A stretch of 64,000 bases of DNA from Celeribacter neptunius (GCF_900113955.1 NZ_FORH01000001.1:736395-800394); one strand, 5' to 3'. Shown: positions 50,552 to 60,705, numbered from the stretch's first letter. The notes: generated by a model from the sequence alone, not told the origin. Translations and numbers: made by a program.

Positions 50552-50779
50552 TCAGCCGTTGCGGCGCTGACCGCTTTTCAAAGGCGGCAGATCGCTCATG
50601 TCGACTTCCGCCTCGCGTGCCTCTTTTTCCTCTTTGCTGAGCGTGTTGCCCCACTGACCTTTCGACAGGCCGAGACCCATCGGCAGGGGCTTGGTCTTGC
50701 CCTTTTTCACTTCACCGCCCTTGGCGAGGAATGCGTCGATCAGGTCCTGATCTGTGGTGGGTTTGACGATATTGCTCAT
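50552..50779 (-). CDS. Conserved hypothetical protein, 75 residues
   Basis: This small, charged cytosolic protein begins MSNIVKPTTDQDLIDAFLAK. It has a central KKGKTKPLPMGLGLSKGQWG and an acidic helix KEEKEAREAEVDM. The pattern looks conserved among alphaproteobacteria, but no function is known to me. The ATG is preceded by AGGAGACGACC. It is separated from ssb by a strong terminator, so it has its own promoter. Confidence 0.75.
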   Translation of the reverse strand: MSNIVKPTTDQDLIDAFLAKGGEVKKGKTKPLPMGLGLSKGQWGNTLSKEEKEAREAEVDMSDLPPLKSGQRRNG

Positions 50780-50867
50780 GGTCGTCTCCTATGTTGCGCG
50801 TCTGCCATGTTGCCATGACCATGTGACAGGGAGGTATCGCCTCGGTTTGCGATGGTTCCCCAAAGAA

Positions 50868-50891
50868 AAACCCCGCCGTTTGGCGGGGTTT
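50868..50891 (-). terminator. Intrinsic terminator of ssb
   Basis: A perfect 10-bp stem (AAACCCCGCC with GGCGGGGTTT) and 4-base loop end in a T5 tract on the minus strand, 8 bases past the ssb stop codon. Confidence 0.9.
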
Positions 50892-50899
50892 CATCAATC

Positions 50900-51412
50900 T
50901 CAGAACGGGATCTCGTCGTCGTCGAGCGAGGGGCGTGAACCGCCACCTTGCGACGGGCCTTGATCATAGCCACCCGAGGGGCCCTGATCGTAGCCGCCGG
51001 ACGGGCCCTGATCATAACCGCCGCCGTAGCCGCCGCCACCGCCGCCCTGGCCGCCTTCGCCGCGACCATCCAGGAGCGTCAGCTCCCCGCGATAGGGGCG
51101 CAGCACCACTTCGGTCGAATAACGGTCGTTGCCTTGCTGGTCCTGCCATTTGCGGGTCTCGAGCTGGCCCTCGATATAGACCTTGGAGCCTTTGCGCAGA
51201 TATTGCTCGGCAATGCGCGCCAGCGGTTCGGAAAAGATCGCCACCGAATGCCATTCGGTGCGTTCGCGGCGCTCACCGGTGTTGCGGTCTTTCCAGTTCT
51301 CGGAGGTGGCAATGCGCAGGTTGCAGACCTTGCCGCCGTTCTGGAAGGTGCGGACTTCGGGGTCGCGGCCGAGATTGCCCACGATGATGACTTTGTTCAC
51401 GGAACCGGCCAT
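50900..51412 (-). CDS. ssb: Single-stranded DNA-binding protein
   Basis: The protein has 170 residues. The OB-fold domain is residues 1-112 ([55 protein letters not shown]). A glycine-rich linker follows with three copies of GGYDQGPS, and the protein-docking tip is DDDEIPF. It coats single-stranded DNA as a tetramer and recruits repair and replication proteins. The start at 51412 has AGGGAGA upstream and matches the standard MAGSVNKV N-terminus. The repeat linker arises from 24-bp DNA repeats. Confidence 0.96.
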   Translation of the reverse strand: MAGSVNKVIIVGNLGRDPEVRTFQNGGKVCNLRIATSENWKDRNTGERRERTEWHSVAIFSEPLARIAEQYLRKGSKVYIEGQLETRKWQDQQGNDRYSTEVVLRPYRGELTLLDGRGEGGQGGGGGGYGGGYDQGPSGGYDQGPSGGYDQGPSQGGGSRPSLDDDEIPF

Positions 51413-51637
51413 GCGAATTCTCCCTGAGTATTTATCGTCAGATTCTCTAAGTTGGAGGCACCTTACACCAAACCCGGCGCGGCAAGGAAAGGGCAAAACC
51501 ACCAAACTCCATGGAAAATCCGCCATCTCCGCAGGCCTGCTGCGCTGGCTAAAAACCGCCTGCGTCACGGCAATGCTTTGAAATGTGACGTTTCGTGACT
51601 ATATTGCCGGCAATTGAGTTAGGGACAGGGTATTTCC

Positions 51638-52273
51638 ATGGGTCTGGTGTCTGTGCGACCGGCTGTGCGAATGTCTTCGCGGAACGGCCTCGGGATACGT
51701 GCGGCTTTAGTCATTGCGACGGCAGCGATTGCCTCCGCCGATATGGCCATGGCCGATGAGATTTTCTCCACCAGCAACCGCATGGCGATCTTTCGATCCC
51801 AGCTCGATGTCTTGGATGGCCGGGCCGCCGATCAGTATTCCAATTCGACGAGCCTGCAGCCCGAACGGTTTGGCGGCGACGATATTTCCCGCCCTTATAC
51901 CGGCGGCTACAAGGGGCAATGGCTGCCCGTGGCCGAGGCGATGGCCCAAAAACACGGCATTCCGAAAGACCTGTTCTTCCGCCTCGTGCAGCAGGAAAGC
52001 GGCTGGAACCCGACCGCACGCAGCCCGAAAGGCGCCACCGGACTGGCCCAGCTGATGCCCGACACCGCCCGGCGTCTCGGCGTCAATATCAACGATCCGC
52101 ATCAGAACCTCGAAGGTGGCGCGCGCTACCTGCGGCAGATGTACAACCGCTTCGGCAACTGGCGTCTGGCGCTTGCTGCGTACAATGCCGGGCCGCTGGC
52201 GGTCGAGAAATACGACGGCATCCCGCCCTATAAAGAGACGATGAATTACGTGCGGATCATCTACGGCTCGTGA
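51638..52273 (+). CDS. Lytic transglycosylase (SLT domain) protein
   Basis: The 211-residue exported protein has a long basic-hydrophobic signal region (to about residue 40, [20 protein letters not shown]). The C-terminal SLT domain contains [20 protein letters not shown] with the catalytic Glu, [20 protein letters not shown] and [20 protein letters not shown]. It cleaves peptidoglycan glycan strands to 1,6-anhydro products in the periplasm. An in-frame Met at 51671 could be the true start with a shorter signal peptide. Confidence 0.92.
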   Translation: MGLVSVRPAVRMSSRNGLGIRAALVIATAAIASADMAMADEIFSTSNRMAIFRSQLDVLDGRAADQYSNSTSLQPERFGGDDISRPYTGGYKGQWLPVAEAMAQKHGIPKDLFFRLVQQESGWNPTARSPKGATGLAQLMPDTARRLGVNINDPHQNLEGGARYLRQMYNRFGNWRLALAAYNAGPLAVEKYDGIPPYKETMNYVRIIYGS

Positions 52274-52392
52274 GCGCCGCTCCGCGCAGGATTGCCGCTC
52301 ACGGAGGGGTGATTTCGACTTGTCATCGTCGCGGGTATGATTGCTCCAGATCGAGGCGCCGAAGGGGGCGGACCTCGGAGAGAGGAGCGATC

Positions 52393-52968
52393 ATGACCCG
52401 TCGTGACGGAAAACGCACCTTTATCTTTGCCCTTTTGACCTCGGCCTCGGTTGCGGCGCTGCCGCTGGCCGCGACGACGCGCGGCAGCCGTTCGGGAGAC
52501 GATGTCGATCGGCTCGGCGAGGCGACCGAGGTCGAGATCTTCGAGGGGCGGGGCAACCTTCACGGCTCGGGCCTGTCGGCGCGGCTGGCCTCGGACCTGA
52601 CCGTGGCGATCCGGGACCGGTTGCAATCCATGCTGGATGAGGCTGTGAGCGGGCCGTTGATCTGGGCCGAGGCCTATCATGTCCGCGTCGATGTCACGGG
52701 TATGCCGGATGATCCGGGGGGGCAGCAAGCGACGGTGGACCGTCTGCCGGACGGCTGGCTGCTGGAGGGCCAGGTCTATATCGATGCGCCGGAGACCGAG
52801 ATGCCGATGCGAAAATACCGGATTGCGCTGCCGTCCGAGGGCCTGGCGCAGATCGCGCCGGGCGATTGCGAGGCCTGCTATGCGGCGCTGGTCGATGGGT
52901 TCGCGGCACAGGTCGTGCGCGACGCGATGCGCTTGCCACAGGCAGAGCAAGGGGGGTCTTCTGTCTGA
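52393..52968 (+). CDS. Exported hypothetical protein, 191 residues
   Basis: The N-terminus MTRRDGKRTFIFALLTSASV, with AALPLA after it, is a signal peptide or anchor. The mature part has alternating sheet and helix character (TEVEIFEGRGNLHGSGLSAR, YHVRVDVTGMPDDPGG, WLLEGQVYIDAPETEM) and two cysteines in GDCEACYAALVDG. It resembles uncharacterised rhodobacterial periplasmic proteins, with no recognised domain. The start has GAGAGGAGC upstream. It is convergent with the AraC regulator. Confidence 0.75.
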   Translation: MTRRDGKRTFIFALLTSASVAALPLAATTRGSRSGDDVDRLGEATEVEIFEGRGNLHGSGLSARLASDLTVAIRDRLQSMLDEAVSGPLIWAEAYHVRVDVTGMPDDPGGQQATVDRLPDGWLLEGQVYIDAPETEMPMRKYRIALPSEGLAQIAPGDCEACYAALVDGFAAQVVRDAMRLPQAEQGGSSV

Positions 52969-52994
52969 ACGCCGGTCTGAGAGCTGGCAGGGGC

Positions 52995-53948
52995 TCAGCG
53001 CATCTGCCGGAAGGCCCGTGGCGAGACGCCGGTGTGTTTGTGAAACGCCCGGGAAAAATACGCCGCCGAGTGGAAGCCGAGCTTTTCGGCCACCTGCTTG
53101 ATCGGCAGATCCGTCTCCATCAGCAACCGCCGGGCTTCGAAATGCACCCGGTCTGCCAGAATGGCCGAGGCGGAGCGGCCGCAGGCGATGTTGCAGGCGC
53201 GGGTGAGATGCGTCGGCGTCACGCCCAGTTCGGCGGCAAAATGCGCCACCGTTCGGCCATCGCGCAGCTCGTTCTCGACCAGCGCGGTAAAGGCCGCGGC
53301 CAGACGGCGCGAGGCATCCGGGGTGAGATCGTAGTCGGGCATGATCGACATCTGCCGCTCCAGCCAGACCGCGATCATCCCGGCCTGGAACGCCATGGCG
53401 CGGTCGCGCCCGGGCTGATCGGTCTCGATCTCGCGTTGCAGCCCCTCGATCATTCCGGTGATCTCGTTTTGCTGCAACACTTCGCGAAACCGCATGTGCA
53501 GAGGCTCCTCGGGCAGCGCCAGAGACGGGTCCTCGGGCAGGTGCACGCGGTAGCCCATGACCTGACCGACCGGCTCGAACCCGTACATGGTGCGGGTCGG
53601 CAGGAACAACAGGTTGTGCGGTCCGAACCCGCGGGTGACGCCCGACACGGTGATCCGGCCCTGACCGCGGGTGAACCAGAGAAGCGTCGGCGTGCGATGG
53701 CTGCGCATCGCCTGCATCCGCCATTTCTCGGCGCCCGACAGCGTGCCGGAGCCACGCCCCAGCGGCAGGACGCGGTAGGACTCTTGTTCCGGGAGGTCCG
53801 GGATCTGCGGTGTGCGCGAGCGGCGGCGGCGCGCTTGTTTCGACAGCGGGATATCCGGCTGGCTGGCGGGCGGCGCGGCGTTCCCTTTCCTGCCGATTTC
53901 CCCCAGCGGCAGGGTTTGGAAAATTTTACGCGGTGTCTTCTCGGGCAT
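52995..53948 (-). CDS. AraC-family transcriptional regulator
   Basis: The 317-residue protein has a cupin-like sensor half (about residues 60-150; LLWFTRGQGRITVSGVTRGF) and a C-terminal double helix-turn-helix (about 225-315). The first helix pair is AAELGVTPTHLTRACNIACG, and the family signature runs through KQVAEKLGFHSAAYFSRAFH to KHTGVSPRAFRQ. The leading 50 residues are basic and probably disordered. The sensed ligand and target genes are unknown, and no catabolic operon is adjacent. Confidence 0.92.
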   Translation of the reverse strand: MPEKTPRKIFQTLPLGEIGRKGNAAPPASQPDIPLSKQARRRRSRTPQIPDLPEQESYRVLPLGRGSGTLSGAEKWRMQAMRSHRTPTLLWFTRGQGRITVSGVTRGFGPHNLLFLPTRTMYGFEPVGQVMGYRVHLPEDPSLALPEEPLHMRFREVLQQNEITGMIEGLQREIETDQPGRDRAMAFQAGMIAVWLERQMSIMPDYDLTPDASRRLAAAFTALVENELRDGRTVAHFAAELGVTPTHLTRACNIACGRSASAILADRVHFEARRLLMETDLPIKQVAEKLGFHSAAYFSRAFHKHTGVSPRAFRQMR

Positions 53949-54072
53949 GGCAGCGGGTCTTGTTCGGTTTGTACAATTCCCGCAGAGACTAACCCTGTTG
54001 CGCGACCTGTCAAAGAAAATCTTTTATTTTCAATGCGGTATGGGTTAATGTTAAGAATTCATCAACCATTAC

Positions 54073-54972
54073 TCACGGCAGCGATATCTTGTGGTAGGCC
54101 TTCATGCGCGCCCTAAACCATGTGCGTTGCCGCTTGGCATATTGCCGTGTCGCCACGGTCGCGGCCTCTTTCGCCTCGGAAAGCGACATCTCTTCGCGCA
54201 GGTAGGCGATCAGCTCCGGTGCGCCGATGGCTTTCGACGAGGGCGCGGCCGGGTCCCAGGTCGGCAGATTGACCTCCGCCTCCGCCAGCGCGCCCTGAGC
54301 GAGCATCATTTCGAATCGCCGGGCGATGCGGGCGTTGAGCCAATCCTTGTCGGCCTGCATCACGAGCGGGGTGCAGTTGGCGAGCGGCAAAAGCGGCGGC
54401 GGCGTGTCGGCCTGCCAGTCCGCGAGCCCGCGTCCGGTGGCGCGCAGCACCTCCCAGGCGCGTTGCACCCGCATCGGGTTCAGTCGGTCGATCTTGCCGG
54501 CGGTCAGCGGGTCTTCGGCGTCGAGCTCCGCCAGCAACCCCTGATGCCCGCCGTCTTCGGCCCGTCTGCGATCGCCCTCGGCGCGAATGTTCGGGGGCGT
54601 TTCGGGGATCTCCACCAGCCCCTCGGTAAGCGCGCTGAAATAGAGCCCGGTGCCACCAACGATGATCGGCCGTACCGGCCCCGTGAGAAAAGGCGTGACA
54701 TCGCGCAGCCAGTGACCGACGGAATAGCTGGCATCGCCCGGGACATGGCCATAGAGCACATGTTTGGCGCGCGCTTCATCCGCCTCGGACGGTCGCGCGG
54801 TCAGTACCCGCCAATTGGCGAAGACCTGCAACGCATCGGCATTGACGATCACGCCGCCCTGAGCCTCGGCAATCGCCAGCGCCAGCGCCGATTTGCCCGA
54901 GGCCGTGGGGCCGGCGATCAGCACCGGACGTTCGGGGGCGAGCAGGGGCGATATGTCAAAGGGCAGGGTCAT
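54073..54972 (-). CDS. miaA: tRNA dimethylallyltransferase
   Basis: The protein has 299 residues. The P-loop is [20 protein letters not shown], followed by [20 protein letters not shown] (the DSMQVY-like region is changed to DALQVF). [17 protein letters not shown] and [17 protein letters not shown] are conserved tRNA-contact regions, and the C-terminus has [14 protein letters not shown]. It adds the dimethylallyl group to A37 of UNN-decoding tRNAs. The start at 54972 places the P-loop near residue 20 as usual. The gene is divergent from pyrH. Confidence 0.94.
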   Translation of the reverse strand: MTLPFDISPLLAPERPVLIAGPTASGKSALALAIAEAQGGVIVNADALQVFANWRVLTARPSEADEARAKHVLYGHVPGDASYSVGHWLRDVTPFLTGPVRPIIVGGTGLYFSALTEGLVEIPETPPNIRAEGDRRRAEDGGHQGLLAELDAEDPLTAGKIDRLNPMRVQRAWEVLRATGRGLADWQADTPPPLLPLANCTPLVMQADKDWLNARIARRFEMMLAQGALAEAEVNLPTWDPAAPSSKAIGAPELIAYLREEMSLSEAKEAATVATRQYAKRQRTWFRARMKAYHKISLP

Positions 54973-55128
54973 GAGACTGCGGTGGCAAAGTGGCGCGGGT
55001 TTGTCCAGAGGGGAAAGAGGAAAAATTCCGGCCGAATCCCGGGTATATTTCGCGCGCTGCGCATTGATCCCGGGGGCGTTTTCGATCATTTTGCCCGCAA
55101 TCAATCACATAGATCTCGGGGACTTCTG

Positions 55129-55866
55129 ATGAGCGACGCGGAAAAGGATCATCCTGCCACGAAGTACAAACGTGTGCTGTTGAAAATCTCGGGCGAAGCG
55201 CTCATGGGCGATCAGGGGTTCGGCCTGCATCCGCCGACGGTGGAGCGCATCGCCAAGGAAGTGAAATCGGTGCACGATCTCGGGGTCGAGATCTGCATGG
55301 TCATCGGCGGCGGCAATATCTTCCGCGGGCTGCAGGGCTCGGCCCAGGGCATGGAACGCACCACCGCCGATTACATGGGCATGTTGGCGACCGTAATGAA
55401 TGCGCTCGGCATGCAGGCGGCGCTTGAGGGGCTGGGCATCCACACCCGCGTGATCTCGGCGATCACCATGAACGAGGTGGCAGAGCCCTATATCCGCCGC
55501 CGCGCCGTGCGTCACCTCGAGAAGAAGCGGATCTGCATTTTTGCCGCCGGCACCGGCAACCCCTATTTCACCACCGACACCGCCGCGACGCTGCGCGCCA
55601 ATGAAATGGCCTGCGAGGCGATCTTCATGGGCAAGAACGGGGTGGACGGGGTCTATGACAAAGACCCGAAGACCAACCCGGATGCGAAACGCTACGACCA
55701 TGTCAGCTATGACGAGGTTCTGCGCAAGAATCTCAAGGTCATGGATGCCTCGGCGATTGCGCTGGCGCGCGACAATGCTCTGCCGCTGATCGTCTTTCCG
55801 CTGGATGCACCGGGCGGCTTCCGCTCCATCCTGGCGGGCGAAGGCACCTATACATTGGTGAACTGA
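55129..55866 (+). CDS. pyrH: UMP kinase
   Basis: The 245-residue amino acid kinase-fold protein has [20 protein letters not shown] near the N-terminus, [20 protein letters not shown] as the UMP-binding region, [20 protein letters not shown], and the ATP-site [19 protein letters not shown]. It phosphorylates UMP to UDP and in bacteria is regulated by GTP and UTP. The ATG at 55129 is chosen by homology of the N-terminus. frr follows after 73 bases that contain a hairpin. Confidence 0.97.
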   Translation: MSDAEKDHPATKYKRVLLKISGEALMGDQGFGLHPPTVERIAKEVKSVHDLGVEICMVIGGGNIFRGLQGSAQGMERTTADYMGMLATVMNALGMQAALEGLGIHTRVISAITMNEVAEPYIRRRAVRHLEKKRICIFAAGTGNPYFTTDTAATLRANEMACEAIFMGKNGVDGVYDKDPKTNPDAKRYDHVSYDEVLRKNLKVMDASAIALARDNALPLIVFPLDAPGGFRSILAGEGTYTLVN

Positions 55867-55890
55867 TCCGGCTATAAGCACCGGCGACGC

Positions 55891-55913
55891 GCCCCGCGGC
55901 AGGCTTGCGGGGC
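55891..55913 (+). promoter_or_regulatory. Hairpin between pyrH and frr
   Basis: GCCCCGC and GCGGGGC form a perfect 7-bp stem with a 9-base loop and no T tract. It is more likely a processing or attenuation element than a full terminator. Confidence 0.35.
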
Positions 55914-55939
55914 ATTGAGAGATAAGACGGGAGAGACCC

Positions 55940-56500
55940 ATGTCCGAAGAATTTGAACTCGACACAGCTGATCTGGCGAAACGTATGGACGGGGCGCTCT
56001 CGAACCTGCGCACGGAATTCGCCTCGCTGCGGACCGGCCGGGCGTCCGGTTCGATGCTCGAACCGATCATGGTGGATGCTTACGGCTCGATGACGCCGAT
56101 CAACCAGGTCGGCACCGTGAACGTGCCGGAACCGCGCATGGTGACGATCAATGTCTGGGACAAGGGGCTGGTCAACAAGGTCGAGAAAGCAATCCGCGAA
56201 AGCGGTCTCGGCATCAACCCGCAGCTCAATGGCACGATCATCATGCTGCCGATCCCGGAGCTCAATGAAGAGCGCCGTCGCGAGCTCACCAAGGTGGCCG
56301 GCCAATATGCCGAACATGCCCGCGTCGCCGTGCGCAACGTGCGCCGTGACGGTATGGAACAGATCAAGAAGCACAAGGACGGCATGTCCGACGACGATCA
56401 CAAGTTCTGGGAAGGCGAGGTTCAGGACCTCACCGACAAGCATATCAAGGGCATCGACGATCTTCTTGCGCATAAGCAAGAAGAGATCATGCAGGTCTGA
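55940..56500 (+). CDS. frr: Ribosome recycling factor
   Basis: The protein has 186 residues, full length. Hallmarks are [40 protein letters not shown] and [20 protein letters not shown], then [20 protein letters not shown]. With EF-G it splits post-termination ribosomes. A GGGAGAGACC site precedes the ATG. The gene order after pyrH is the usual one. Confidence 0.97.
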   Translation: MSEEFELDTADLAKRMDGALSNLRTEFASLRTGRASGSMLEPIMVDAYGSMTPINQVGTVNVPEPRMVTINVWDKGLVNKVEKAIRESGLGINPQLNGTIIMLPIPELNEERRRELTKVAGQYAEHARVAVRNVRRDGMEQIKKHKDGMSDDDHKFWEGEVQDLTDKHIKGIDDLLAHKQEEIMQV

Positions 56501-56695
56501 GATCGGCGGAAGAGCGCAGACGCTTTTCTTCCTGTTTGCCCGGACCGCCTCTGGCGGGTATCACGGGGCATCACCGCCGCGTGTTGCGGATGTGCTGCAG
56601 ATGTGGCGCAGATACGACTGGGGCGCTCCCATCGGGGGCGCTTCGAATTTTAAAGAGCCGCGGACAGGGACGTGGCCGGTAGTTGTGAGAACATG

Positions 56696-57442
56696 ATGAG
56701 CGACAGTAGCCCGGCGAGTATGGAAACGGCTGGCGTCCCCGGCGGCCCGAAACATGTCGCGGTGATCATGGATGGCAACGGTCGCTGGGCCCAGTCGCGT
56801 GGCAAACCGCGCCTGTTCGGTCACCACGCTGGTGCCAAACGGGTCAAGGAAATCGTCCGCGCCTGTCCCGATTTCGGGGTGAAATACCTGACCATATTTG
56901 CCTTTTCGACCGAGAACTGGAAACGCACCCAGACCGAGGTCTCCGGCCTGATGTCGCTGTTTCGCCGTTATATCCAGAACGAGATGAAGGATCTGGTGGC
57001 CGAGGGCGTGCGGGTGCGGTTCATCGGCGACCGTCTCAGGCTGGACAAGAAGCTGCAAAAGCTGATGGACGATCTCGAAGAGGTCACCCGCGACAATGAA
57101 AAGGTCCATCTGACCATCGCCATCAATTATGGCGGGCGCGACGAGGTCTCGCGCGCGATCAAGGATCTCGCCTGTCAGGTCGCCAAGGGCGAGCTGGACC
57201 CGGAGACCGTCGACGAGACCACGCTCACCCGGTTTCTCGACACCAAGGTGCTGCCGGACCCGGATCTGGTCATTCGCACCTCCGGCGAGGCGCGAATCTC
57301 CAATTTCCTTTTGTGGCAATCGGCCTATGCCGAATATGAATTCATCGACACGCTCTGGCCGGATTTCACCGCCGAGGTGTTCGCCGAATGCGTGAACCGC
57401 TTTGCCCGCCGGGATCGCCGCTATGGCGGGGTGACAGCATGA
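56696..57442 (+). CDS. uppS: Isoprenyl transferase (undecaprenyl diphosphate synthase)
   Basis: The 248-residue cis-prenyltransferase has the signature HVAVIMDGNGRWAQSRGKPR with the catalytic Asp. GHHAGAKRVKEIVRACPDFG, LTIFAFSTENWKRTQTEVSG and the C-terminal DLVIRTSGEARISNFLLWQS are all conserved. It makes the C55 lipid carrier for peptidoglycan and other glycans. ATG at 56696 is chosen; an ATG one codon earlier and a GTG at 56672 also fit, and no start has a strong ribosome site. cdsA overlaps its stop. Confidence 0.95.
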   Translation: MSDSSPASMETAGVPGGPKHVAVIMDGNGRWAQSRGKPRLFGHHAGAKRVKEIVRACPDFGVKYLTIFAFSTENWKRTQTEVSGLMSLFRRYIQNEMKDLVAEGVRVRFIGDRLRLDKKLQKLMDDLEEVTRDNEKVHLTIAINYGGRDEVSRAIKDLACQVAKGELDPETVDETTLTRFLDTKVLPDPDLVIRTSGEARISNFLLWQSAYAEYEFIDTLWPDFTAEVFAECVNRFARRDRRYGGVTA

Positions 57443-58128
57443 CAACGCCCCCGAGATCCGGCAAATGGCGCGATCTGATGCCACGGCTCCTGTCCGCCGT
57501 GGTCATGGTCGCCATCGGGCTGGGCGCGGTGTTCTCGGGTCATCGGGCCTTTTCCGCGTTGGTGCTTGTGGTCGGGGCGATCGGTGTTTGGGAACTCTGG
57601 CGGATGCGCGCGGCGAAACGCGCCGCCACCGGCCTCAATGCCGGCGATCGTCAGAGCCTCTGGGCCTATCTCCTGCTGTTGCTCCTGGGCTGCTATGGTC
57701 TCGTCATGCTCTCGGCCAAGGGCGGGCTGGCGCTTCTGCTTTTTGCCATCGGGCTCGTCGTGGTGACCGACAGCCTCGGCTATCTCGTCGGCAAGACCCT
57801 TGGCGGTCCGAAATTCTGGCCGCGCGTCAGCCCGAACAAGACCTGGTCGGGCATCATGGGCGGCTGGGCCGGGGCAGGGCTTCTGGCCTATGTCACCCAT
57901 GGTTACATGCCCGAGGGCTTCGTGCGGCTGTGGTTCTTCGTGACCTCCTCGATGGTGCTGTCCTTCGCCTCGCAGCTGGGCGATATGGCCGAGAGCGCGC
58001 TCAAACGCCGCATGGGGGTCAAGGACAGTTCCAATATCATTCCCGGGCATGGCGGCGTGCTGGACCGGTTCGATGCGCTTCTGGCATTGGGCGCGCTCTA
58101 TGCCGTGCTTGCGCTGATCTTTGGCTGA
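57439..58128 (+). CDS. cdsA: Phosphatidate cytidylyltransferase
   Basis: The 229-residue membrane protein has about six helices. The family signature is SQLGDMAESALKRRMGVKDS followed by SNIIPGHGGVLDRFDALL, with RVSPNKTWSGIMGGWAGAG earlier. It converts phosphatidic acid and CTP to CDP-diacylglycerol, the branch point of phospholipid synthesis. Its ATG overlaps the uppS stop (ATGACA at 57439). Confidence 0.95.
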   Translation: MTTPPRSGKWRDLMPRLLSAVVMVAIGLGAVFSGHRAFSALVLVVGAIGVWELWRMRAAKRAATGLNAGDRQSLWAYLLLLLLGCYGLVMLSAKGGLALLLFAIGLVVVTDSLGYLVGKTLGGPKFWPRVSPNKTWSGIMGGWAGAGLLAYVTHGYMPEGFVRLWFFVTSSMVLSFASQLGDMAESALKRRMGVKDSSNIIPGHGGVLDRFDALLALGALYAVLALIFG

Positions 58129-58135
58129 GGCAGAT

Positions 58136-59299
58136 ATGCGACGGATTTCCATTTTCGGCTCCACCGGTTCCATCGGGCAATCGACCATCGATCTGATCCG
58201 GCGTGACCGCGAGGCCTATGATGTCGTGGCGCTCACCGGCGGCGGCAATATCGATCTTCTGGCGAAAGACGCCATCGAGCTGGGCGCGAAGGTGGCGGTC
58301 ACCGCCTATGAAGACCGTCTGGCGGATCTGAAAGCGGCGCTGGCCGGAAGTGGCGTTCAGGCCGCCGCCGGTGAACATGCCCTCATTGAAGCCGCCGACC
58401 GTGAGGCGGATTGGATCATGTCGGCCATCGTCGGCTCCGCCGGTCTGGCGCCGGGGCTGCATGCGCTGCGCCACGGCACCACGCTGGCGCTGGCCAACAA
58501 GGAGAGCTTGGTGACCGCCGGACCGCTGCTGATGCAATCGGCGCGGAGCCACGGCGCCCGCGTCCTGCCGGTCGACAGCGAACATTCGGCGGTGTTTCAG
58601 GGCCTCGTCGGTGAGGACCAAAGCGAGGTCGAGCGCGTCATCATCACCGCCTCCGGCGGGCCGTTCCGCGACTGGTCGCACGAGCAGCTCAAGGGCGCCA
58701 CCCTGGCGCAGGCCTGCAAACACCCGTCCTGGGACATGGGGCAGCGGATCACCATCGATTCCGCCTCAATGTTCAACAAGTCGCTCGAGATCATCGAGAC
58801 CAGGGAATATTTCGGCTTTGCCCCGGAGCAGATCGAAGTGCTGGTGCATCCCGGCTCCTATGTCCATGCGCTGGTCGGGTTTCGCGACGGGGCGCTGATG
58901 GCGCATCTCGGCGCGCCCGACATGCGCCATGCCATCGGCTATGCGCTCCATTGGCCGGAACGCCGCGATCTGCCGGTTGCACGGCTGGACCTGGCCAAGG
59001 TCGGTCAGCTCCGCTTCGAAGCCCCCGACGAGATCCGTTTCCCGGCGCTCAGGCTGGCGCGCGAGGTGATGGAACTGGGCGGTCTCGCGGGGGCGGTGTT
59101 CAACGCCGCGAAAGAGGCGGCGCTCGATCTGTTCATCGCCCAGAAGATCGGTTTTCTCGACATGGCACAGCTGGTCGAGCAGGTGCTGACGCAAATGTCA
59201 GCGGGCGGCATGCTCAAAGTGACCGCTCTGAGCTTGGATAATGTGCTGGCAGCCGATAAAGAGGCGAGAGCCCGTGTGCTGGCCCTCAAGGCCGCCTGA
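58136..59299 (+). CDS. dxr: 1-deoxy-D-xylulose 5-phosphate reductoisomerase
   Basis: The protein has 387 residues. The NADPH site is RISIFGSTGSIGQSTIDLIR, and the metal/substrate region is LPVDSEHSAVFQGL. TASGGPFRDWSHEQLKGATL, the flexible loop MGQRITIDSASMFNKSLEII and the C-terminal four-helix bundle are present. It catalyses the first committed step of the MEP isoprenoid pathway and so supplies UppS. Start at 58136 with GAGG upstream; an in-frame TTG at 58121 would overlap cdsA. Confidence 0.96.
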   Translation: MRRISIFGSTGSIGQSTIDLIRRDREAYDVVALTGGGNIDLLAKDAIELGAKVAVTAYEDRLADLKAALAGSGVQAAAGEHALIEAADREADWIMSAIVGSAGLAPGLHALRHGTTLALANKESLVTAGPLLMQSARSHGARVLPVDSEHSAVFQGLVGEDQSEVERVIITASGGPFRDWSHEQLKGATLAQACKHPSWDMGQRITIDSASMFNKSLEIIETREYFGFAPEQIEVLVHPGSYVHALVGFRDGALMAHLGAPDMRHAIGYALHWPERRDLPVARLDLAKVGQLRFEAPDEIRFPALRLAREVMELGGLAGAVFNAAKEAALDLFIAQKIGFLDMAQLVEQVLTQMSAGGMLKVTALSLDNVLAADKEARARVLALKAA

Positions 59300-59358
59300 C
59301 CACTTCATTGACCGACGACACAGATCGTAAAGACAGATCGTAGAGGAAGACCCTTTTC

Positions 59359-60705
59359 ATGGATGTGAATACTCTCTTGAGCTCGCTCGGCGGCACCGCG
59401 TTTACGCTGGTGTTCTTCATCGTCGCCCTGTCGATCATCGTGACCGTCCATGAATATGGCCATTACATCGTCGGGCGCTGGTCCGGGATCAAGGCGGATG
59501 TGTTCTCGCTGGGATTCGGCAAGCCGATCTGGCAGCGCACCGACAAGCGCGGCACGGTCTGGCAGATCGCCTCCTTGCCCTTTGGCGGCTACGTGAAATT
59601 CGCGGGCGACGCCAATGCCGCCTCGGCGCCCGACGCGCATGCGGTCGAGGGGCTGAGCGCCGAAGAGGCCCGTCACACCATGCCCGGGGCGCCTTTGTGG
59701 GCGCGCACGCTCACGGTGGCCGCCGGTCCGGTGTTCAATTTCATCTTTTCCTTCCTGGTCTTCACCCTGTTCGTGCTGTTCGTCGGGCAGGCCAGCGACC
59801 GGATCATCGTCGATGAGGTGGCGCCGACGCCTTATGAAACCGGGCTGCAGACCGGCGATCAGATCCTCGCCATCAATGGCCAGGAGGCACCGGAAACCTC
59901 GGGGCTTCTGGGCTTTCTCGAGGCGCTGCCGCGTCAGGCTCAGATGAGCTACACCGTGCTGCGTGACGGGAATGAGGTCTCGGTCGACGGGCCGTATCCC
60001 TATCCGGTCGTCGTCGCCGCCGTGTCGCCGAAATCCGCGGCGCGTGATGCCGGCATCGAGACCGGCGATGTGATCACCCATCTCGATGGCACGCCGGTCA
60101 ACACATTCTGGGATCTTCAGGATTATGTCATGGGGCATGACGGGGCGGAAATGACCCTCACCGTCTGGCGCGACAGCAAAGCCGGCGGCGAGACGTTTGA
60201 GACCACGCTCGAGCCGCGCCGCCGCGACATTCCGGCCGATGATGGCGGGTTCGAAACCCGCTGGCTGATCGGTATCACCGGTGGTTTGCTTTTCTCTGTG
60301 GGCACGGAGCCTGTGGGGCTGGGCGAGGCGATCCTGTCGGGGGCCGAAGGCGTCTGGCGCATCATCACCACCTCGCTGTCGGGGCTGTGGCACATGATCA
60401 CCGGGGCGATCTCCGCGTGTAACCTGTCGGGGCCGGTGGGCATTGCCGAGGTTGTTTCCACCTCTGCGGCCGACGGGGCGATGAGCTTTGTCACCACCGT
60501 GGCCATGCTCTCCACCGCCATCGGGTTGATCAACCTGTTCCCGATTCCGGTTCTCGATGGTGGCCATCTGGTGTTCTACGCCTATGAGGCGGTGCGCGGC
60601 AAACCGCTGCCGGATCGTGCCGTCGGCATCATGATGACCGTCGGCCTTGCCGTGATCATGACCTTCATGGTGCTGGGGCTGGGCTCGGATCTGTTCTGCA
60701 AATAG
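59359..60705 (+). CDS. rseP: Site-2 protease RseP family, RIP metalloprotease
   Basis: The 448-residue membrane protease has the zinc motif TVHEYGHYIVGRWSG in the first helix, two PDZ domains (about residues 130-290, with VAPTPYETGLQTGDQILAIN and VSPKSAARDAGIETGDVITH), and the third metal ligand in NLFPIPVLDGGHLVFYAYEA. RseP cleaves anti-sigma factors such as RseA and signal-peptide remnants inside the inner membrane. Four helices are predicted. It follows dxr after 59 bases. Confidence 0.95.
   Translation: MDVNTLLSSLGGTAFTLVFFIVALSIIVTVHEYGHYIVGRWSGIKADVFSLGFGKPIWQRTDKRGTVWQIASLPFGGYVKFAGDANAASAPDAHAVEGLSAEEARHTMPGAPLWARTLTVAAGPVFNFIFSFLVFTLFVLFVGQASDRIIVDEVAPTPYETGLQTGDQILAINGQEAPETSGLLGFLEALPRQAQMSYTVLRDGNEVSVDGPYPYPVVVAAVSPKSAARDAGIETGDVITHLDGTPVNTFWDLQDYVMGHDGAEMTLTVWRDSKAGGETFETTLEPRRRDIPADDGGFETRWLIGITGGLLFSVGTEPVGLGEAILSGAEGVWRIITTSLSGLWHMITGAISACNLSGPVGIAEVVSTSAADGAMSFVTTVAMLSTAIGLINLFPIPVLDGGHLVFYAYEAVRGKPLPDRAVGIMMTVGLAVIMTFMVLGLGSDLFCK

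Noticed and set aside
54037-54064. CtrA box from TTAATGTTAA near the AraC-miaA junction
   Set aside because: The spacing between TTAA halves is not the 7 bases of the CtrA consensus.
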